Assembly (NCBI RefSeq): GCF_049747295.1
Contig: NZ_JBMHJM010000001.1
Coordinates: forward strand, 682,001-746,000
Reading direction: 5' to 3'
Source: Afipia sp049747295
GTDB lineage: Bacteria; Pseudomonadota; Alphaproteobacteria; Rhizobiales; Xanthobacteraceae
Length of the DNA: 64,000 bases
In this document: positions 1 to 9,104 of the stretch, piece by piece
How positions within the stretch are numbered: the stretch's first letter is position 1
How the letters are laid out: the number at the start of each line of letters is the position of its first letter
Translations under genes and position numbers: made by a program
The notes under the pieces: model-generated
What the model was told of the DNA's origin: nothing
Seen by the model: only the letters and a program-made list of their open reading frames with translations
Databases searched by the model: none

Positions 1-94
1 TCATGCGCCCGAGATGTTGGACATCGATCGGCGAATCCTCGGGAACCAGCGGAGGCGATGGCATCCAGTTCAGGCGCTCCATATGAGGCGACAT
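1..94 (-). CDS. N-terminus of an unidentified minus-strand gene, cut by the window edge
   Basis: An open frame starts with ATG at position 94 and stays open on the minus strand to the left edge, giving about 31 residues (begins MSPHMERLNW). The stretch is proline-rich and I do not recognise a family. Only a weak purine-rich stretch precedes the ATG. It would be divergent from the large coiled-coil gene at 498, the two sharing the roughly 400-base gap between them. The frame is too short to judge coding potential, so it could also be chance. Confidence 0.3.
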   Translation of the reverse strand, partial: MSPHMERLNWMPSPPLVPEDSPIDVQHLGRM

Positions 95-497
95 GGTAAC
101 CCCGGAAATCACACGCGGCTCTCGGACCGTCCGATGCCGGGAATCATCGTGAGACAATCACAGTAATGGTTAACGGAACGTTTCAGTCGATCGCCGCTAT
201 TTCGCCGTTTTTGCGCCACTTTTTCGCCCGGATCGGGCTCAGGGAGGCGCAAATTACAAGAAGCTGGAGCGGGTTACGGCCGTTGGCGTTAACGATGATT
301 AAAATGTTCTTAATTCCTGCCATTTCATTCGACCGGCCGAGCCAATAGGATGTTTGGGGAAATACGGGACAAGCGGGACAGTCGGCGAATTCAACTTTCG
401 CGTTGATCGGAAGTATCGGGGCAACATTCGGGACGAGCGACCGGCCGCGACCTGCGGCGTGCCCTCGAATGAGTAAAAACAAGGGCGTAGACGGCAC
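95..497. other. Intergenic region upstream of the polar coiled-coil gene
   Basis: About 400 bases without a convincing gene. It is visibly more AT-rich than the flanks around 165-350 and contains several TTAA tetramers, including the spaced pair annotated at 299-313. A 104-codon frame on the minus strand (183-497) has no recognisable features and I do not call it. The region probably holds the promoter of the gene at 498 and perhaps of the divergent gene at the left edge. Confidence 0.6.
299..313 (+). promoter_or_regulatory. Candidate CtrA binding site (TTAA-N7-TTAA)
   Basis: Positions 299-302 are TTAA and 310-313 are TTAA, separated by exactly seven bases. This is the full consensus for the alphaproteobacterial cell-cycle regulator CtrA. 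A third TTAA lies at 289-292, six bases upstream of the first. The site is about 185 bases before the start of the large coiled-coil gene. Seen: the exact spaced motif. Inferred: cell-cycle control of the downstream gene. Confidence 0.5.
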
Positions 498-3400
498 ATG
501 GCAAAAAATCCGAAGGTCAAGGACCCAACCGAAGTTGCGCTCTCGGCGATTCAGGATGCCCTGAATATCAATGATCCCTCACCGAATAATGACGGCCGGG
601 ACGATATCGCGCGGGGCCCTTCCTTCGGTGCGTCGGACCTCGATGTACGTGGCCCCGAAACGCGCGGTCCTGAGCAGTCCCGTTTCGACACACATCCCGC
701 CAACGACGACCGCGAAGCGATCGGCTCGCTTCTCCAGACCATTCAACGCGGCCGTCCCCGCCGTAACGCCTATACATTGGCGATGGTGTTTGCCGCGCTG
801 TGGATCGTCGGCGCCGGCTTCCTGACATACACTTTCATGCCCGCGCTCGAATCCATCGTCGGTCAGAGCGGCGGCGTTCTTGCGATCGTCGGCCTCGCTG
901 CCGTGTTCGTCGCCCCTCTGGTGCTGTTCTATTCGCTCGCCAGCATTGCCTGGCGCAGTCAGGAACTGAGCATGATCGCGGAGTCGATGGCGCAGATGGC
1001 CGTCCGCTTCTCCGAGCCCGAGCACGTCGCGAGCAGCGCCATGGTCACTGTGGGTCAGGCCATTCGCCGCGAGGTCGCGGCGATGGGTGACGGCGTGGAG
1101 CGCGCGATCGCACGCGCCGGCGAACTCGAAGCCCTGGTCGCCAACGAAGTTTCTTCGCTCGAACGCGCCTACAGCGACAACGAAGTGCGTATGCGCGCCC
1201 TGCTCCAAGATATCGCGGTTCAGCGCGACAACCTCGTCGGTCAGGCCGAGCAGGTCCGCAATGCCATCTCCGGCGTGCAGATCGACCTGCGCCAGGATAT
1301 CGCGCTGATCAGTGACGCGATCGCCGCACGCGTCGATGAGGTCGCACAGAGCATCACCGGTGCGCTCGAGGAACGTAGCGAACATATCACGCGTGCGCTT
1401 AGCAACGCCGGCGATACCGTGATCGTTGCCCTTGGCGAACGTGGCGGCGACCTGCTCGACCGTCTTGAAGAAACCAGCACTCAGACTGCCGCCAGCGTGC
1501 TCGACGCCAGCGAGCGGCTGACCGCCAGCCTCAATTTCAAGACCGGCCACGTCCACGATGAATTCGCTGACCTCGCCGACCGTGTCCATGACATGCTCAA
1601 CGAGCGCATCGACAAGATGACCGCCGAGTTCGAAGAGCGCTCGGAGTCGCTCGTCGAGAGCATCACCACGCGGACGGAAGACATCATCGCCAACGTGTCG
1701 GACCGCGCCGAGAAGATTTACGACGCCCTCAAGACATCCAGCGACTCCCTGCTGGTCGAACTCGACCTGCGCGGCGACGACCTCGCGGCCAAGCTCGACG
1801 ACGCAGGCAACCGTCTTGCTCAGCACGTCCTCGAGAGCGGCGACAAAGCCAGCGAGACGCTGGACGTTTCGGTCAACTCGCTTGTCGAGAAAGTCGTCGG
1901 TCACACCGAGAGCATGCACGAGACGCTCAGCAGCCAGATCAACTCGTTCGAAGGACTCGTCCGCGAACAGGGTGCTGAGCTCGCGGAGAAGTTCGCCCGC
2001 GATAGCGGCACGCTCGGCGCCCTCATTACCCGTCACGTTGCGGAATTCGACCGCACCGTCAAAACCTACGGCGGCGAGATCGTCGAGCGTATGGGTCAGC
2101 ATACGCAGGGCATCGCCGACAGCCTGAAGGGCTACGTCGACACGTTCGATACCCGCGTCACGGAGCATGGCGAAAAACTCCACACCCGGCTTGATGAAAG
2201 CCTGTCCAACTTCCAGACCGTGGTCGAGACGCGCGTCTCGACCCTCGACGAGTCGTTCTCGTCCAAGGTCACCCAACTCGACCAGACCGTCGCGGGCAGC
2301 CTCAAGGCCGTCGAAGAAACCTTCGACACCCGCGCGACGGCGTTTGCCGAAACCATCGGCTCGAAGGCCGCCGGATTTACCGACACCCTCGAAACCCGTA
2401 CGGCTGCGTTCACCGCGACCATCGACCAGCAGGCATCGACGTTCGCAGACACTATTGATAACCGGACCACGGCATTCACCGAGACCATCGAACGTCAGTC
2501 CTCCGCATTCGCGCAGACGATCGATAGCCGCACGACCGGTTTCACCAGCACGATCGATGGTCGCACCGCCGCGTTCACCGAAATCGTCGACGGCCGCACC
2601 CTCGCCTTCACTGAGGTCATGGATGGCCGTACCGCGGCATTCAAGAACGCCATCGACTCGCGCACTGCGGCCGTGACTGAGAAGATCGAGAGCGGCACCG
2701 CTGCGTTTACGGACGTGGTCGACGCCCGTACCGCTGCCATCACCGAGAAGCTCGAAGGCGGCACCGCCGCGTTTGCTGAGGCAGTCGATACCCGCACCGC
2801 TGCCGTGGTCCACGCCCTCGATAGCCGCACCGCCGCGTTTACCGCGATCGTCGATGCGCGCACCGAGGCCATGACGGACACGTTCGACGTCCGCACCGCC
2901 GCGTTGACGACGATCGTCGACGCCCGCACCGCCGCCATCGCCGAGACCTTCGACAACCGCACCATCTCGTTTGCGAACATGGTCGAAGCACGCACCGCGG
3001 CAATCACCGAGACACTGGACGAGCGCACGACGACGCTTGCCAATGTCGCCGACTACCGTACCCAGGCGATCATCGACTCGTTCGAGCAGCGCGCCGTCGC
3101 GTTCACGGACGCTGTCGCAAATCGCTCTTCCATCATCGCTGACACGATCGATGGTCGTGCGGCACAGCTGACCGGTGCAATGAGCGTGCATGCCAACAGC
3201 ATCACGACTGCAATGACCAGCCACGTTGAAAACGTCACGGGAGCCCTGAGTTCGCATTTCGACGGTATCGCCGGCCAGATGAACGAGCGCGTATCGGAGA
3301 TCCAGAATGGTCTCGAATACCGCATCGGCTCGGTCACGACCGATATCGGCGCTCGCATCCTCCAGTTCGAAACGCTGCTGGATACCCGCGTCGAAGCCGC

Positions 3401-5795
3401 AGCGAACCGGGTCACCTTCAACGGACAGAATGCAGCCGATCTGCTGGTCTCCCGTGCGGAAGAAATGACAAGCGCGATCAAGGTCCGCGTCGAGGAAGCC
3501 GAACGCGCCCTCACCACCCTGATGACCTCCACCACCGAAACGGTTCAGGGCGGCGCCCGCACCGCGCAACAGTCGCTGATCAGCCTCTCCGGCGAGGTCA
3601 GTGCGCAGCTGAAGAGCGTGTCCGGCGAAGTCGGTACACACCTGCGGGGCATCTCGGGCGAAGTGAGCTCGCAACTCAAGACCGTCTCAGGCGAAGTGGG
3701 TTCGCAGCTGAAGACCGTCTCGGGCGAAGTGCATGCACAGCTCAAGAACGCTTCGAACGAACTGGAGCGCAGCATCCAGACCACCGCGCGCGAAGCGGAA
3801 AGCACCATCATTACCGCGTCGACCACCGCGACCAGCCAGGTCAAGACGGCCTCCGCGGAAATCGAGCGCACCATCGTGGTTTCCACCGATCGCTTCGGCT
3901 CGACGCTGAACGGCAAGGTCGAGGCGATTACCGATGGCGTGCGTGCCCGCACCGAACAGCTCGCCCAGCTGGTCGACAGCAAGCGCGGCGCATTGGTCGA
4001 TGCCCTTGCACTGAAGGCCGAGGATATCTCGTCCGTCATCCATAACGCAGCCGAGTCCGCGCTGAAGTCCATCGAGAACCAGGGCGGTGCTTTCACCGTC
4101 GCGATGATGAACAGCAGCTCCGACCTCGCCCGCCAGATCAACACCGCGAGCGAAATCGCGATCGGCGCCGTCAACAAGTCGCTGAAGGATCTCGAGCAGA
4201 CATCGCGTTCGTCGATCGACCAGTCGCGCCAGGTGGCGACCGCCACCATCACCGAGCTGCAGGACACCAGCAAGATCCTGCGGACTGACACCCTTGCGCT
4301 GTTCGAGCGGCTGCGTGAAGGCAACATCCTGCTGCAGGAAGTGCTCACGGGCGCCCACGAGAACCTCAACTCGCTCGAGCGGACCCTCGTCACGCGCGTT
4401 GCCGAATTCGTCTCGACGATGAATGACGTCACCGCCCGCAACGGCGAGTCCACCGGTGCACTGGAACAGCAGCTCAGCCTGTTCAACGCCAAGACGGCAG
4501 GCGCATTGGAGAACCTCTCTTCCCTCGCCTCGCAGTTCGACAGCCATGGCCATTCGCTCATGGAAGCTGCGCGCATGGTCGAGCACAGCAATGGCCGCGC
4601 CAGCGATTCGCTCTCCGAGCGCAACGCGATGCTGGAACAGCTTGTGGCAACCATCGACCTGCGTACCTACGACCTCGACGAACGTCTGTCGCGCTTCACC
4701 AGACTATTGGACGACTCGCTGGTGGCCGCTGAAGCGCGGGCCCGCGATATCGCCCAGGTGGTCGCGCAGACCGCAGGAACCAGTGCGACCGAAATCGGCC
4801 GTCAGTTCGAAGCGGTCCGCTCCGCAGTCGAAGGCGAACGCCGTCAGACGTCGGAAGCCATGGCTGAACTGTACGAACAGGGCACTCGCGAAGCGGATGC
4901 CATGTTCCGTCAGGCCGCCGACAAGTTCGCTTCGATCGTGCACAGCATGAAGCAGATGGCGTCCGACCTGCACAGCGAACTCGACTCGACCCGCACCGAA
5001 CTGCGCCGCGGCGTACTCGAGGTGCCGCAGGAGGCAGCCGAAAGCACCGCGCAGATGCGCAAGGTCATCGTCGATCAGATCGAGGCGCTGGCCGAACTCA
5101 ATCGCATCGTCGCACGCCATGGCAAAGGTCTGGATGTCGCGACCACAACCAGCCGTTCCAGCCAGCGCGAGGACGAACTGATGGTGGCGGCGTCCAACGT
5201 CCGCAACGAGAGCATCTCGCGTCCGGCCCCCACGCCAGCGCCGCCTCCTCGTCCGCGCGATGTCACCAGCGCGTCGAGCTTGCCGCTCCCGGACCTCGGC
5301 GGACCGGCCCCTGCGCCACGCCGCACCGAACCACCGGCCGTCGGTCCGACTGCGGGCGACAACGGTCGCGATGGATGGCTGACCGAACTGCTGAACCGTT
5401 CCGACTCCGATGACGGTTCGCGCAGCCGCGGCCCGGCGCCATCATCCCGTCCCGCGAGCAACCCGCTCGAGGCACTGTCGCTCGACATCGGCCGATTGCT
5501 CGATCGCGACCTCGCCGTCGAGATGTGGGATCGCTATCAGCGCGGCGAGCGCAAGGCGTTCTCGAAGCGGCTCTACACGCCCGCAGGCCAGAAGGCCTTC
5601 GACGAAGTCGCACGCAAGTATCGCGCCGATCGCAACTTCAAACAGACGGTCGACCGTTACATCAACGAGTTCGAGCGCCTGCTCGACGAAGTTTCGCGTG
5701 ATGAGCGTGGACCGGCAGCGCTGCGCAACCATCTCGTCTCGGAAACTGGTCTGGTCTACACCCTGCTCGCTCACGCCGCCGGACGGCTTGGATAA
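498..5795 (+). CDS. Giant membrane-anchored coiled-coil protein, GPR/RgsE-like polar growth protein
   Basis: 1765 residues. Residues 1-90 are hydrophilic. Two hydrophobic segments follow at about 91-112 and 127-150, then more than 1300 residues of almost unbroken coiled coil. Within it, residues about 609-858 repeat every 14 residues around an RTAAFTE-type core, and residues 1031-1085 repeat every 11 residues around SGEV-QLK. A proline-rich linker (about 1570-1650) leads to a globular helical C-terminus of roughly 110 residues. This architecture matches the large apolipoprotein- or kinesin-like annotated proteins of Rhizobiales, of which GPR of Agrobacterium and RgsE of Sinorhizobium organise unipolar growth at the new pole; TipN of Caulobacter is a distant analogue. 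The orthology is inferred from architecture, not from alignment. The start is ATG with a weak, distant AAGGG. A hairpin terminator follows the stop. Confidence 0.8.
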   Translation: MAKNPKVKDPTEVALSAIQDALNINDPSPNNDGRDDIARGPSFGASDLDVRGPETRGPEQSRFDTHPANDDREAIGSLLQTIQRGRPRRNAYTLAMVFAALWIVGAGFLTYTFMPALESIVGQSGGVLAIVGLAAVFVAPLVLFYSLASIAWRSQELSMIAESMAQMAVRFSEPEHVASSAMVTVGQAIRREVAAMGDGVERAIARAGELEALVANEVSSLERAYSDNEVRMRALLQDIAVQRDNLVGQAEQVRNAISGVQIDLRQDIALISDAIAARVDEVAQSITGALEERSEHITRALSNAGDTVIVALGERGGDLLDRLEETSTQTAASVLDASERLTASLNFKTGHVHDEFADLADRVHDMLNERIDKMTAEFEERSESLVESITTRTEDIIANVSDRAEKIYDALKTSSDSLLVELDLRGDDLAAKLDDAGNRLAQHVLESGDKASETLDVSVNSLVEKVVGHTESMHETLSSQINSFEGLVREQGAELAEKFARDSGTLGALITRHVAEFDRTVKTYGGEIVERMGQHTQGIADSLKGYVDTFDTRVTEHGEKLHTRLDESLSNFQTVVETRVSTLDESFSSKVTQLDQTVAGSLKAVEETFDTRATAFAETIGSKAAGFTDTLETRTAAFTATIDQQASTFADTIDNRTTAFTETIERQSSAFAQTIDSRTTGFTSTIDGRTAAFTEIVDGRTLAFTEVMDGRTAAFKNAIDSRTAAVTEKIESGTAAFTDVVDARTAAITEKLEGGTAAFAEAVDTRTAAVVHALDSRTAAFTAIVDARTEAMTDTFDVRTAALTTIVDARTAAIAETFDNRTISFANMVEARTAAITETLDERTTTLANVADYRTQAIIDSFEQRAVAFTDAVANRSSIIADTIDGRAAQLTGAMSVHANSITTAMTSHVENVTGALSSHFDGIAGQMNERVSEIQNGLEYRIGSVTTDIGARILQFETLLDTRVEAAANRVTFNGQNAADLLVSRAEEMTSAIKVRVEEAERALTTLMTSTTETVQGGARTAQQSLISLSGEVSAQLKSVSGEVGTHLRGISGEVSSQLKTVSGEVGSQLKTVSGEVHAQLKNASNELERSIQTTAREAESTIITASTTATSQVKTASAEIERTIVVSTDRFGSTLNGKVEAITDGVRARTEQLAQLVDSKRGALVDALALKAEDISSVIHNAAESALKSIENQGGAFTVAMMNSSSDLARQINTASEIAIGAVNKSLKDLEQTSRSSIDQSRQVATATITELQDTSKILRTDTLALFERLREGNILLQEVLTGAHENLNSLERTLVTRVAEFVSTMNDVTARNGESTGALEQQLSLFNAKTAGALENLSSLASQFDSHGHSLMEAARMVEHSNGRASDSLSERNAMLEQLVATIDLRTYDLDERLSRFTRLLDDSLVAAEARARDIAQVVAQTAGTSATEIGRQFEAVRSAVEGERRQTSEAMAELYEQGTREADAMFRQAADKFASIVHSMKQMASDLHSELDSTRTELRRGVLEVPQEAAESTAQMRKVIVDQIEALAELNRIVARHGKGLDVATTTSRSSQREDELMVAASNVRNESISRPAPTPAPPPRPRDVTSASSLPLPDLGGPAPAPRRTEPPAVGPTAGDNGRDGWLTELLNRSDSDDGSRSRGPAPSSRPASNPLEALSLDIGRLLDRDLAVEMWDRYQRGERKAFSKRLYTPAGQKAFDEVARKYRADRNFKQTVDRYINEFERLLDEVSRDERGPAALRNHLVSETGLVYTLLAHAAGRLG
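2322..3071 (+). repeat. Degenerate 42-base tandem repeats encoding 14-residue coiled-coil units
   Basis: About 17-18 imperfect units inside the giant coiled-coil gene. Each encodes roughly 14 residues (two heptads) with the pattern RTAAFTE followed by a hydrophobic-acidic stretch such as IVDG or VVDA. The DNA copies are diverged, so the repeat is old or under protein-level selection. Unit number could vary between strains. Confidence 0.85.
3588..3752 (+). repeat. Five 33-base tandem repeats encoding 11-residue units
   Basis: Five consecutive in-frame copies of an 11-codon unit with core SGEV-x-x-QLK (residues 1031-1085). An 11-residue period is a hendecad, which produces a nearly straight or slightly right-handed coiled coil. 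It differs from the heptad-based units upstream in the same protein. The DNA copies are more alike than the 42-base repeats. Confidence 0.9.
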
Positions 5796-5822
5796 TTTTC
5801 CGCAAGCAAGCGGACGGAAAAA

Positions 5823-5850
5823 AACGGAGGCTTCACAGCCTCCGTTTTTT
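5823..5850 (+). terminator. Rho-independent terminator after the coiled-coil gene
   Basis: Perfect 9-base-pair stem AACGGAGGC/GCCTCCGTT (5823-5831 with 5838-5846), loop TTCACA, followed by a T run. It lies 28 bases after the stop at 5795. The A run on the left side could also serve the convergent gene ending at 5906. Confidence 0.9.
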
Positions 5851-5905
5851 ATTTGCAGAATGGCTCAATCATCGGTGGCGACGCCTCGATCAGATCAACG
5901 ACGAC

Positions 5906-6964
5906 CTACTTCGAAACGAGATGTTTCGTCGGTGTAACAGTTGATTTGGGCGCCTCTGGCGAAATCGCAAACGTCAGCCAGACGTTCCAGCCCGACGGAC
6001 GATTGGCGGCATCGAACTCGCCATAGCCTTTGAGGTTCACGTAGCCCTGCATATCCCCCACCGGGAACAAATATCCAATCTGAGGGCCGATGCCGAGAAC
6101 CCGTGATTTGAAGCCACCGAACTGCGGGTTGCCGCCGGTGTCATCGGTAACCTGCTGATACGCATAGCCGACAAGACCAGCAAAGAGCTGCTTGGAGAAG
6201 AAGTGCGACGCCCCCCAGTCGAAATGAAAGTCGACACCGTTTTGATATTGCGTCGAAGGATTCTTGAAGTTGTAGGTGAAGCCGCCAACACCTGAGAACT
6301 CAAGGCCGGTCGCCGGATTGAGATAGGTGTAGCCAGCACCGAAATCGATCGCGCCGTGGCCGATGCCGATATTGGAAAGCCGCATGGAGTCATAGGACCC
6401 GACCGGGATATCACCGGTGCCATAGACCATGTAGTTGTGAACGCCGTCGTGCCAGCGCAGCGATGCCATCGGATAAAGGTCGCCAACAGAGACCGTTCTG
6501 TCGCTGAGAATGCCGCTTCGCGTCGCGGTGAACGGACCAACGGAAGCTGTCAAGGTACCGGCAAGGCTGGTCGGCGTCTGACCGAAGATACCGAGCATAC
6601 TGACCGCGAACTGGCCACCGAGCACTGGTGTCGCAAAGGTATAGGTCGGTGTCATGAAAGCCAAGTCGCCGCGGCCATTCACAGTGAGGTCCAGATTGAC
6701 ATTAGCCGTTCGGTTCACCTGTCCGATTGAAACCTGTCGCGCGGCCGCGACGTTGCCCGAGGCCTCCACGCTGGTGTGATAGTACACCGTGCCCATGGAC
6801 CAGCCCGGCACCTGCGGCGCGGCCGCAAGACTTCCGAACAGGCCGGGAACCCAGAACGAGATTCCGTTTTCATCGGCGCGTGAAGGTTCAGCACATAAGG
6901 TGAGAGCGGCGGCAGTCGTCGTGCATAACGCGATCCTGCGGATCGCAGGCTGAGTGACGGTCAT
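5906..6964 (-). CDS. Outer membrane transporter-like barrel, SphA / phenol meta-pathway family
   Basis: 352 residues. The N-terminus is a signal peptide with a hydrophobic core ending near residue 30 (cleavage probable after SRA). The mature part is made of alternating amphipathic strands and many Gly/aromatic residues, typical of an outer membrane beta barrel. The region beginning ISFWVPGLFGSLAA is characteristic of the COG4313 family, often annotated as protein involved in meta-pathway of phenol degradation. Those proteins are thought to be channels for hydrophobic compounds, but no phenol-degradation genes are nearby. The ATG at 6964 has a good GGGGAG eight bases upstream. It is convergent with the gene at 498-5795 and separated by about 410 bases from the next minus-strand barrel gene, so it probably has its own promoter. 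The substrate is unknown. Confidence 0.75.
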   Translation of the reverse strand: MTVTQPAIRRIALCTTTAAALTLCAEPSRADENGISFWVPGLFGSLAAAPQVPGWSMGTVYYHTSVEASGNVAAARQVSIGQVNRTANVNLDLTVNGRGDLAFMTPTYTFATPVLGGQFAVSMLGIFGQTPTSLAGTLTASVGPFTATRSGILSDRTVSVGDLYPMASLRWHDGVHNYMVYGTGDIPVGSYDSMRLSNIGIGHGAIDFGAGYTYLNPATGLEFSGVGGFTYNFKNPSTQYQNGVDFHFDWGASHFFSKQLFAGLVGYAYQQVTDDTGGNPQFGGFKSRVLGIGPQIGYLFPVGDMQGYVNLKGYGEFDAANRPSGWNVWLTFAISPEAPKSTVTPTKHLVSK

Positions 6965-7373
6965 TGCAGAAACTCCCCAAGCTCAGAGCGAATTCTTCAA
7001 GACACTTGCACTGTAAGACTGACTTATGACCCCTCCCCATCCGGCGGTAATTTCGGATGTTCTTCAGACTCAAAGCTTAGGTTGCCGCAATCTTGGCTGC
7101 AACAGGCGTCGCCATGAACTCGCTCTTTAGATCGTTTCCGGCGGAAAAAGTTTAAAGGTGTGACATCAATGCGAGGACATATGTCGCTGGCAACTGATGA
7201 TGGACCTTGCTGAGTGAAAGATCGATACGAGCTACGGTCTGCGGAGCCACTTCAATTCTCTTTACAAACTCAACTGATTGTTCGCTTGCGGCTCGTCTTT
7301 CTAAGAGAAGCCGTAACCAGTAACGCCCTGATATAGATAGAAGTGGTCAGAGTGCTGACCCTTAGGAGATCCG
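6965..7373. other. Intergenic region between two outer membrane protein genes
   Basis: About 410 bases with no supportable gene. It is AT-richer than the coding flanks, particularly 7140-7340. It should contain the promoter of the barrel gene starting at 6964. I see no clear terminator hairpin after the gene ending at 7374 and no recognisable operator. Confidence 0.6.
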
Positions 7374-8807
7374 TTATTTTTCGGGAAAGAGCAGCGACAA
7401 TTCGGCCCGCAATTGCCAGTTCGGCGCGCCATCCGGTCTAATTGCGTTGTAATAACCGGAGATATACGCACTCACTGGCTGTTCACCTAGCCTGAACACG
7501 CGACCAATGCCGCCGCCAATCGGTACAGTCCACCGCTGATCCGATGCCGCCAACCAGTTCGCAGTAATAACTGGTGAGGTCGTCAGGAACCACCCGTGCG
7601 CCATGTTGTAATTGATAAACGGCTGCGCAAGAAATTGATTCACGTTCGTGCGCAACGGATTGCCGCCGACTGACCACTGGTTGTTGACCAAAACGCCGAT
7701 CACCCAATGTCCCGGTGTTGTTAACAAGACGGCCGTCGGACCGAGCAGCACTTTCCCCTGTCCAAGGATAGGATCGCTCGCGGATGGAATCGTAAAGACC
7801 GGACCGAGGCCCCAGATCAGACTGCCCGGATGGGTGGGTGAGAAAAAGAACTGCTGAGTGATGTCACCAATGCCGTTCGTGTTGCTGTTAAGAATCGGGC
7901 TGGGTTGACTGATCAAGGGAATGATCGTGCGCGAGATCAAGTTCCAGTCTGCGTTGATATGCAGCGGCACGACCGGCTGAATGTTCAGAACTTCCTGGGT
8001 GCGGTTGAACGGCCCGGCGTTGAAGTTCGTGTTGCTTTGGAACGGAACACTGACGAGATCGGCGATCGGGTTCTGCGATTTCTTCGCCAGGTCTTCGTCC
8101 GCGGGTTTTGCAGAACTAGTAACGTCCGTGTGTTTGGCTCTCTCAGAGCCGCCGCTCTCGAATTTGTAGTTTGCACCGAACTTGACCATTTGAAGGTCGC
8201 GGTTCAACTGGATTGGCGGAGCCGTAGCCGAGGTCCAGTTCCCCAGCCCAATGAAATCGTATTCGAGTTTAAGCGTCCAATGCGGTTTGAACCCGTACTC
8301 GACACCCACTCCAGCCAGCCAACCTGAGTTGGTGTTGGACCCCTGCCAAGTGACGCCGGGAAAGTTCAACGAGGCATTGCTGTGCACCCAGCCACCACCG
8401 AATTTGCCGTACAGAAGCCAATTATCCTCCACGAGGCCAATGCGGCCTGCCACCGTTCCAATCCAGTTTTGGCTCACCGAGCCGAGCGTCGGTGTCGGAA
8501 GCGCGGGATGAGCAAATGTCGCCCCACCGAACTCACCTTCCACGCCAAACAAAAGATGACCGGCCTGGAAATTGTACCCGGCCTGAACACCGCCAATGAA
8601 TTCGGTGAGGCCGCCATAGAAATTGTTGCCGGGAATGTTCAAGCTGCCGCCGGCCCACGCCCCGCCGAGATTTGCCCCGAGATAAAATCCCGACCAATTG
8701 TAAGGCAGTGCGGGAGGCGGCGGAGCCTTCACCGGCATGTCCGCGGCACGTGCTGTAGGACTCGCACAGACTGCAAGGAGAGCAACGGTTGCAAGGAACG
8801 ACTTCAT
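7374..8807 (-). CDS. Two-barrel fusion: Omp31-like porin domain plus neuromedin-U-type transporter domain
   Basis: 477 residues. Residues 1-21 form a signal peptide (cleavage after TARA), followed by a proline-rich linker beginning ADMPVKAPPPP. Residues 37-216 are an Omp25/Omp31-type barrel, starting with the usual WSGFYLGANLGG block and ending with a VKFGANYKF-like last strand. A charged, lysine-rich linker spans 217-246. Residues 247-477 look like a second barrel of the family commonly mislabelled neuromedin U, related to the meta-pathway transporter family of the neighbouring gene. Omp31 proteins are normally about 220-280 residues, so this is about twice the usual size. The ATG at 8807 is preceded by AGGGGGTG. 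The frame is continuous, so it is not a simple annotation join. Both halves should sit in the outer membrane; the function is unknown. Confidence 0.8.
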   Translation of the reverse strand: MKSFLATVALLAVCASPTARAADMPVKAPPPPALPYNWSGFYLGANLGGAWAGGSLNIPGNNFYGGLTEFIGGVQAGYNFQAGHLLFGVEGEFGGATFAHPALPTPTLGSVSQNWIGTVAGRIGLVEDNWLLYGKFGGGWVHSNASLNFPGVTWQGSNTNSGWLAGVGVEYGFKPHWTLKLEYDFIGLGNWTSATAPPIQLNRDLQMVKFGANYKFESGGSERAKHTDVTSSAKPADEDLAKKSQNPIADLVSVPFQSNTNFNAGPFNRTQEVLNIQPVVPLHINADWNLISRTIIPLISQPSPILNSNTNGIGDITQQFFFSPTHPGSLIWGLGPVFTIPSASDPILGQGKVLLGPTAVLLTTPGHWVIGVLVNNQWSVGGNPLRTNVNQFLAQPFINYNMAHGWFLTTSPVITANWLAASDQRWTVPIGGGIGRVFRLGEQPVSAYISGYYNAIRPDGAPNWQLRAELSLLFPEK

Positions 8808-9104
8808 GACACCCCCTAAAGAAAAAGGGTAACAATGCTGCCAGTTCTTCCCGATGATGCTTCATTCAACTACAAGGCATTGCCTTTGGCTGTCTCTCAC
8901 GCGACACACCCGACGAAAATCTCGATCCGTCAGGTTAGTTATCGCGCACGATGATAAAACAGACAGGAAGGCGTTCGACGAAGTTGCGCGTTTTTAGCAT
9001 GAGGGTGGAAGCGCCCTATGCTGCGAAGAACAGTCAGCATTACGGACAAGGAATCCCCGAGCGCTGGCAGACAACATCAGCAGCAGACGAACGCTTCGTC
9101 GTGC
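8808..9104. other. Intergenic region upstream of the two-barrel gene
   Basis: Nearly 300 bases between the start of the barrel gene (8807) and the mlaD stop (9105), both genes on the minus strand. An 88-codon plus-strand frame starting at 8951 overlaps mlaD and looks like noise. I see no strong hairpin or operator here. Confidence 0.5.

Noticed and set aside
183..497. 104-codon minus-strand frame in the first intergenic region
   Set aside because: No ribosome site or recognisable features, and it covers the CtrA-type site and probable promoter.
579..3674. 1031-codon open frame antisense to the giant coiled-coil gene
   Set aside because: It arises because repeated codons of the sense gene have no stop in this antisense frame; composition is unnatural and the sense gene has clear domains, start and terminator.
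3545..4654. 369-codon antisense frame
   Set aside because: Same cause; rich in Ser, Arg and Ala with no motifs and no ribosome site.
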